From the NCBI GenBank assembly GCA_002400365.1, contig DHFK01000238.1, positions 1-8,767 of the forward strand: a DNA stretch of 8,767 nt. Direction: 5' to 3'. Below, in pieces: positions 5,104 through 8,767 of the stretch. Position numbers and translations under genes: made by a program. The notes below the pieces were generated by a model. It saw only the letters and a list, made by a program, of their open reading frames with translations, ran no database searches and was not told the DNA's origin. Numbering within the stretch: the first letter of the stretch is position 1; each line of letters opens with the position of its first letter. Source of the DNA: Anaerolineales bacterium UBA4826 (GTDB lineage: Bacteria > Chloroflexota > Anaerolineae > UBA4142).

Positions 5104-6411
5104 CTATTTGAGTGAATTTGCCATCGCGAGCGCGGCGGTCGTATCACTTCCCTGTCCGCCCACCGCGTAGATGACGCCGTTCTTGACCCAAATGATCAGG
5201 TACTGCGGCGCGTCGCCGAGCGGGCGTTGGATCAGATAGCCGCTAACGCCGTCAACGTTGATCGGTTTGTACTGCGCGGCGTTGCGCGGAATCGGCATGA
5301 CGAGCGTCGAAGTCCAATCCACCGTCTGCGCGTACGCGTGCGCTTGTTCTTTCGTCATCCCGGTGAACTGCAAACCCAATTCCGCGAGTTGCTGCACGTC
5401 GAGCGTGGGCGGCGCGTCCACACTGGGGCTGGGGATTTGCGTGACGATGATGCAGTTGCTCATCGTGCGACTGGGCGTGCCGTTCAGCGAACTTTCGTCC
5501 ATCAGTTCGGGACAGTTGCCGTAGCCGGCGGCGACGCCGCGCGGAATGTCCACCTTGACCACCGCGCCGTCAATTGACGCGGGCAGGACGAGATGGCTCG
5601 CGCCGGCTTCGTTCAGCAGTGTTTGTGTGCGGGCGCGGTTCACCGTCATCTCGAACGTCGCGCCGCCCTGCACGGTCAACTGCGGCGTGTCGCTGCGGCT
5701 GGCGGGCAGACGCACCTGAAAGCCCGCGACTTGGCTGGCTTGCTGCGCGTTCGCCACCGCGCGCGGCGCGTCCGGTTTTCTCGTCAGCGTGACCGAATCG
5801 GAAAGCAGTTGGGTGATTTGCTTGCTGAGACTTGAGCCGACGCCGAGTTCCTGCAAGCGCGTTGGGTCTATGCTGACGACCGTGACCTTGGACACGCGGA
5901 ACTGCGCGAGCACGCCCTGCGCCCACGCGCGCACGGGCGGCAAGGTCATCGAAACGGCGATCAGGGCGACGAGCGCGAGCATCGCCCACGCGGGGCGGTA
6001 ACGCCGATTGAAGATCTTTTGCATTGGGAAACTCTCTTTCTGCAGGCGTCGAGTTTTGAATCGGGCGAGCGCGGCGTACGGTGTCATTGCGAGGAGCGAT
6101 CCTGAGCGGAGCCCTTCGCCGCTGCTCAGGGTAAACTCCGCCGAGTCGCAGGATTGCGGCGAAGCCGCGTACGCGTCCATGCCGCTTGGGGATTGCTTCC
6201 CTACGGGATGCTTCGCAATCGCTTCGCGCGCAATGACAAACGCGGAGGACAATTCGAGAGACGCGAGATGCGCGGCGACGCGTTCGGCGCGCGCGGCGAT
6301 CTCGTCCCGTCGGGCGCGACATTCCGCGCACGCGGCGAGATGACTTGCGACGTCGCGCGCCGCGAGTTCGTCATCGAGAAACGCGCGGAGTTGACCTTCG
6401 TTTAGATGCAT
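5104..6411 (-). CDS. Membrane anti-sigma factor with zinc-finger (ZAS) domain
   Basis: This 435-residue protein probably holds the adjacent ECF sigma factor inactive at the membrane. The N-terminal ZAS domain (about 1-50) has the H-x3-C-x2-C motif HLAACAEC (H24, C28, C31). A single membrane helix lies at about 140-158 (PAWAMLALVALIAVSMTL). The extracytoplasmic part (159-435) has a C-terminal region of DUF4367 character, with YLIIWVKNGVIYAVGG and a closing ALAMANSLK. The ATG at 6411 has GGGAGG (6419-6424) with 7-nt spacing and follows the sigma stop by 15 bp. Residues about 58-110, between ZAS domain and membrane helix, are encoded by a 157-bp dispersed repeat, so the linker is largely repeat-derived. 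An alternative is that the repeat joined or separated two genes: Met130 could start a second product, but its upstream AGAGAG is a weak ribosome site. The sensed signal is unknown. Confidence 0.88.
   Translation of the reverse strand: MHLNEGQLRAFLDDELAARDVASHLAACAECRARRDEIAARAERVAAHLASLELSSAFVIAREAIAKHPVGKQSPSGMDAYAASPQSCDSAEFTLSSGEGLRSGSLLAMTPYAALARFKTRRLQKESFPMQKIFNRRYRPAWAMLALVALIAVSMTLPPVRAWAQGVLAQFRVSKVTVVSIDPTRLQELGVGSSLSKQITQLLSDSVTLTRKPDAPRAVANAQQASQVAGFQVRLPASRSDTPQLTVQGGATFEMTVNRARTQTLLNEAGASHLVLPASIDGAVVKVDIPRGVAAGYGNCPELMDESSLNGTPSRTMSNCIIVTQIPSPSVDAPPTLDVQQLAELGLQFTGMTKEQAHAYAQTVDWTSTLVMPIPRNAAQYKPINVDGVSGYLIQRPLGDAPQYLIIWVKNGVIYAVGGQGSDTTAALAMANSLK
6082..6238. repeat. 157-bp palindromic dispersed repeat (TGTCATTGCG ends) inside the anti-sigma gene
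   Basis: The ends are perfect 10-bp inverted repeats, TGTCATTGCG (6082-6091) and CGCAATGACA (6229-6238). Inside are CCTGAGC/GCTCAGG (6101-6107, 6124-6130), GCGGC-gaa-GCCGC (6156-6168) and GATTGC/GCAATC (6191-6196, 6215-6220), so the element folds as nested hairpins. It is open in at least two minus-strand frames and one plus-strand frame. I recognise this as the widespread 'tgtcattgcgag...cgcaatgaca' type of bacterial repeat, from memory. No target duplication is evident. Confidence 0.88.
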
Positions 6412-6418
6412 ACGCGTG

Positions 6419-6424
6419 CCTCCC
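6419..6424 (-). promoter_or_regulatory. Ribosome binding site GGGAGG of the anti-sigma gene
   Basis: GGGAGG on the minus strand lies in the 15-bp gap after the sigma stop and 7 nt before the ATG at 6411. It fixes the anti-sigma start and indicates a tightly linked sigma/anti-sigma operon. Confidence 0.75.
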
Positions 6425-6426
6425 GG

Positions 6427-7044
6427 TCACGCGCCGCGCGTCGCGCGGCGATAGCGCTTTTCGAATTCGCGTTCGGCGCGGGCGAGCAGCGTGCCGACCG
6501 AAGCGGGCGCAATGTCGAGCGCGACGGCGAGTTCGGCGTACGTCAATCCGTCATGGCGCAGCGTTAGCAGTTGCGCCTGGCGCGGCGCCATCTCGCTCAG
6601 GATCGCGCGCACGCGCGCCCGTTCTTCTTCTGCGACGACGGCTTGGGCGGGATCGTCGGCAGTGGTTTCGACCCACCCTTGGATCTCGTGCTGCGCGCGG
6701 CGTTTGCGTGAACGCAGCGCGTTCAAGCCGAGATTTGTCGCGACCCGGTACAACCATCCGCCGAGGCGCGGCTCGCGCTGATCTGCGGGCGGCTGCTGGT
6801 ACAGCCGCCAAAATGTTTCGAGCGCAAGGTCTTCGGCTTCGGCATGATCGCCGACGAGGCGGAGCAACGCGCGGTAGATCGGCTGCCAATGCGCGAGGAA
6901 CGCCGCATCGAATTGCGCGGCGCGATCACCGGGCGCTGGCTGGGACACCCCGCGCGCCTTGTCCGTTGTCACGCTGATCGTTTGTCTCTCCCGCTGCGGT
7001 ACGCTTGCCGCGATAGAGTTTTGACGCTTGCACTCTAATAACAC
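6427..7044 (-). CDS. ECF (sigma-70 group 4) RNA polymerase sigma factor
   Basis: This 205-residue ECF sigma factor redirects RNA polymerase to a small regulon. Region 2 spans about 45-116: FDAAFLAHWQPIYRALLRLVGD, then AEDLALETFWRLY (70-82, core binding and -10 recognition), then GGWLYRVATNLGLNALRSRKRR. Region 4 spans about 143-197, with the helix-turn-helix LTYAELAVALDIAPASVGTLLARAER (167-192). No extra C-terminal domain is present. The frame opens with a GTG at 7044 without a good ribosome site. The first ~40 residues are low-complexity and polar, so the real start may be a downstream GTG at 6972 or 6948. The anti-sigma gene follows after 15 bp, as usual for a sigma controlled by a partner protein, and autoregulation is likely. 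I could not identify a convincing ECF promoter upstream. Confidence 0.92.
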   Translation of the reverse strand: MLLECKRQNSIAASVPQRERQTISVTTDKARGVSQPAPGDRAAQFDAAFLAHWQPIYRALLRLVGDHAEAEDLALETFWRLYQQPPADQREPRLGGWLYRVATNLGLNALRSRKRRAQHEIQGWVETTADDPAQAVVAEEERARVRAILSEMAPRQAQLLTLRHDGLTYAELAVALDIAPASVGTLLARAEREFEKRYRRATRGA

Positions 7045-7060
7045 CGCCCGACGCAGAAAA

Positions 7061-7120
7061 ATGACAAATCAGAAATGACAAATGGCAAATTGCATTTTCG
7101 ATCTATGAATTGCGAATTGC
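7061..7120. repeat. AT-rich ATGACAAAT / GAATTGC tandem repeat between DUF1786 and sigma genes
   Basis: ATGACAAAT occurs twice (7061-7069, 7075-7083), followed by GGCAAATTGCA. GAATTGC occurs in tandem twice (7107-7113, 7114-7120) as imperfect inverted copies of that segment. This low-GC island fills most of the 89-bp gap and has the same plan as the other short-unit repeats. Confidence 0.7.
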
Positions 7121-7133
7121 GATGCGTTACGTT

Positions 7134-8267
7134 TCACACCACTCGCCGCGCCTTGTCCAGCGCGCGCTCGATTTCCTCGCGCGCATCCTCGTTCAGTTCT
7201 GCGTACGCGCGCACCAAGCCATAGCACCCTGCCAGCATCATGTCGCCGTACGGCGTCGCAAAGTACGGGCGATAGCGCGAGTTGAGCAACATCCCTCGGC
7301 GCGGTCCCACGACCGCAAGAAAGCTTTGTCCTGAGCCAGGCGAAGGATCAAGCGGCTGGGCGCGCGCGTCGAACAACAGCGCGCCGTGACCCTGCGAGTT
7401 GAACACCGCGTCGTGCGTCAGCGTGCCATCGGCGAGTCGCGCGATCATGCGCTCGAGTTGCTCCGCCGTGAGCACGCCGGTGTGGTGCTCGAAGACGCCG
7501 GTGATGACGCCGGCGCTAAAGCGAAAGGCGAGCGTGTGAAAGTTGCCAATGTTCGCGATAATCGCGTCGCGGCGCGCCCGCACGCGATCATCTTCCAGCG
7601 CGCCGAGCACGGCTGCGGGGGCGGTGTCCATCAGTAGGAGAGGCGACCCTGGGTGGTCGCCCAGCGAATTCGCGACGGCTTGCATGCGCGTCAGGCGCGG
7701 CGGAAGTTGCTCGCGCATGAACGCGAACGTGGCGGGGCGGTTGAACGCTTTCAAGCGTTCGGCGAGAAACTCGAAACGAAAGAGGCGATCGCTGTAGCCG
7801 GGCGGCGCGTCGCCGTGATCGAATACCGCGACGGCGAGCGCGTCGAATTCCAGGTCAACCCCGAATGCGGCGAACGCGCGGCGGATCGCGGCGAGATCAA
7901 CATCCCGCATTTCGACGCGACGCGCGGCGCGCCACCGCGCGGCTTCGTCTTCGCTCACAACCTTGACGCCTGATTTTTCCACCTCCTCCAGATCGTCGTT
8001 GAAACTCTTTGCCGCGCGCGGCGTCGCAAAGACGCGATGCCCTGCGCGCAGATGATCGTTTGCCGCCCAATTGCAGGGCCCGCCGCCCATGAGCGTGCCG
8101 GTGAGCAGCACGTCCTCGCCGCGCGCGGTGGCGTCGCGGATTTGCTGCGCCACCAAAACCGTCGGCGAGGGCATGATCATTTGCAAGCAGTTTTCAACCT
8201 CAGTCGCCGTATCGAACAGCAAGATGTCTTGCGTGCCAGTGCCGATGTCTATCGCGAGAACTCGCAT
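7134..8267 (-). CDS. DUF1786 family protein (ASKHA-like fold), function unknown
   Basis: This 377-residue cytosolic protein opens with LAIDIGTGTQDILLFD (4-19), a glycine-rich phosphate-loop signature of the actin/hexokinase/Hsp70 (ASKHA) superfamily. GGGPCNWAANDHLRAGHRV (61-79), DTAPAAVLGALED (214-226) and IANIGNFHTLAF (237-248) are further conserved-looking nucleotide-site segments. It matches what I recall as DUF1786, sometimes labelled 'pyruvate formate-lyase activating enzyme'. The only cysteines (27, 65, 348) do not form the CxxxCxxC radical-SAM motif, so that label is unsupported. The ATG at 8267 has GAGG (8275-8278) 7 nt upstream. It lies 47 bp after the Nudix gene, probably in one operon. 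Two short palindromic repeats are read through in frame (about residues 203-209 and 306-315). The stop codon lies within GTGAAACGTAA. Confidence 0.82.
   Translation of the reverse strand: MRVLAIDIGTGTQDILLFDTATEVENCLQMIMPSPTVLVAQQIRDATARGEDVLLTGTLMGGGPCNWAANDHLRAGHRVFATPRAAKSFNDDLEEVEKSGVKVVSEDEAARWRAARRVEMRDVDLAAIRRAFAAFGVDLEFDALAVAVFDHGDAPPGYSDRLFRFEFLAERLKAFNRPATFAFMREQLPPRLTRMQAVANSLGDHPGSPLLLMDTAPAAVLGALEDDRVRARRDAIIANIGNFHTLAFRFSAGVITGVFEHHTGVLTAEQLERMIARLADGTLTHDAVFNSQGHGALLFDARAQPLDPSPGSGQSFLAVVGPRRGMLLNSRYRPYFATPYGDMMLAGCYGLVRAYAELNEDAREEIERALDKARRVV
7324..7351. repeat. TCCTGAGC...GAAGGATC-type repeat inside the DUF1786 gene
   Basis: The segment runs from CTTTGTCCTGAGC to GGCGAAGGATCAA and resembles the common dispersed 'gtcctgagc..gcgaagga' repeat of environmental bacterial genomes (from memory). 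TCCTGAGC is shared with 6100-6107 inside the 157-bp repeat. It is translated in frame as roughly DPSPGSGQS (307-315), a Pro/Gly/Ser-rich loop between two conserved-looking blocks. Confidence 0.65.
7642..7661. repeat. Palindrome GGCGACC-N6-GGTCGCC inside the DUF1786 gene
   Basis: Perfect 7-bp arms (7642-7648 and 7655-7661) surround the loop CTGGGT. Translated on the minus strand the segment gives GDHPGSP, within NSLGDHPGSPLLL, just before the conserved-looking DTAPAAVLGAL. It resembles a known style of dispersed GGCGACC...GGTCGCC repeat, from memory. Confidence 0.65.
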
Positions 8268-8286
8268 GAACCAACCTCAAAATAGA

Positions 8287-8330
8287 ACGTAAAACGTAAG
8301 GCGTAGATTACGTTTCACGTTTCACGTTTT
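8287..8330. repeat. CGTTTCA / AACGTAA tandem-inverted repeat at the Nudix gene end
   Basis: CGTTTCA occurs in tandem (8311-8317, 8318-8324) followed by CGTTTT, with inverted copies AACGTAAAACGTAA at 8287-8299. It overlaps the 3' end of the Nudix gene: the last residues KRET and the TGA stop are encoded by the repeat. TTACGTTTCAC (8308-8318) recurs exactly at 7127-7137, the stop of the next gene. Confidence 0.8.
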
Positions 8331-8725
8331 AGTAAAAACTCATTCGCCTTGCGCAGGATCGCGCGCCCGCCTTCATAAGCGAGCCGCGCGAGCGCCGCGT
8401 CGAAGGGCAGCCACGCCAGGTCGCTGTGCTCGCGCGAGAGCCGGGCATTGCGCTCGCGCGCCTCGGCAAGAAAATAGATGGATTGCTTTTGGACGGACTC
8501 GCCCTGGCGCAGAAACGCGTATTCGTCTGCCGCGCGGAAATCATCGAGAAACGTGACGTCCAGTCCGGCTTCTTCGCGGACTTCGCGTCGCGCGGCCGCG
8601 CGTTCGTCTTCGCCCGGCTCGATGTGCCCTTTGGGAAAACCCCAGTATGACGCAAGCAGAACGAGGTATTCGATTTGCGCGCCGCGATGGAACACGACGG
8701 CGCCGGCGGATTTCTCAAGTGGCAT
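8315..8725 (-). CDS. Nudix hydrolase, Ap4A-hydrolase-like
   Basis: This 136-residue Nudix protein carries a perfect Nudix box G-x5-E-x7-REVREEAGL at 33-55 (GHIEPGEDERAAARREVREEAGL), which binds Mg2+ through REVREE. The flanking SAGAVVF (6-12) and YWGFPKGHIEPGE (27-39) match the asymmetric bis(5'-nucleosyl)-tetraphosphatase (NUDT2-like) subgroup, so cleavage of Ap4A or related dinucleotides is the best guess; other nucleotide substrates remain possible. The ATG at 8725 has no ribosome site. A TATAAT lies 8 nt upstream, suggesting a leaderless message. The last four residues and stop codon come from a short repeat. It is first in a minus-strand series, with the DUF1786 gene 47 bp downstream. 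Confidence 0.92.
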   Translation of the reverse strand: MPLEKSAGAVVFHRGAQIEYLVLLASYWGFPKGHIEPGEDERAAARREVREEAGLDVTFLDDFRAADEYAFLRQGESVQKQSIYFLAEARERNARLSREHSDLAWLPFDAALARLAYEGGRAILRKANEFLLKRET

Positions 8726-8733
8726 GGGACTCG

Positions 8734-8762
8734 ATTATATCGAAAAGGGCTTGCGCGCACAA
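8734..8762 (-). promoter_or_regulatory. Promoter of the Nudix-DUF1786 unit
   Basis: On the minus strand, TTGTGC (8762-8757) and a perfect TATAAT (8739-8734) are spaced by 17 nt. The -35 matches only 3 of 6 consensus bases, but the spacing and -10 are ideal. The predicted start at about 8727 is 2 nt before the ATG. Confidence 0.55.
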
Positions 8763-8767
8763 GCGCA

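Noticed and set aside
7134..8267. Pyruvate formate-lyase activating enzyme
   Set aside because: A name I recall being attached to DUF1786, but there is no CxxxCxxC radical-SAM motif in the protein.

Overview
The window is a compact, GC-rich bacterial segment with nine protein genes and no RNA gene, insertion sequence or CRISPR array that I can support. Protein styles and the many short repeats resemble environmental Chloroflexota (Anaerolineae-like) genomes. That assignment is inference from memory; no ribosomal marker is present.

Layout. Minus strand, 23-1309: hutI, imidazolonepropionase of histidine degradation. A 426-bp gap (1310-1735) follows, holding a strongly foldable region, a possible minus-strand promoter for hutI and a tandem/inverted repeat. 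Plus strand, 1736-3151: a two-gene unit of an alpha/alpha-toroid (terpene-cyclase-like) protein of unknown function and a SnoaL/NTF2-like protein. The first gene is visibly less GC-rich than its surroundings. Minus strand, 8725 down to 3233, read in this order: a Nudix hydrolase of the Ap4A-hydrolase type, a DUF1786 ASKHA-like protein, an ECF sigma factor, its membrane anti-sigma factor, an ABC ATPase and an ABC-2 permease. The last two overlap by one base and form one exporter. Sigma and anti-sigma are 15 bp apart and form a regulatory pair; the exporter just downstream is a plausible part of its output.

The most striking content is repeats rather than genes. Five palindromic repeats lie inside coding sequence without breaking the frame: one in hutI, one in the toroid gene, one of 157 bp in the anti-sigma gene and two in the DUF1786 gene. 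Four more loci, between genes or at gene ends, share an architecture of short units (about 7-10 bp) in tandem with inverted copies, although the unit sequence differs at each locus. The hutI insert has this same architecture. At two consecutive gene ends an identical 11-mer, GTGAAACGTAA, contains the TGA stop codon. This resembles in principle the Rickettsia palindromic elements that insert in frame into proteins. I regard it as the best candidate here for a poorly described system.
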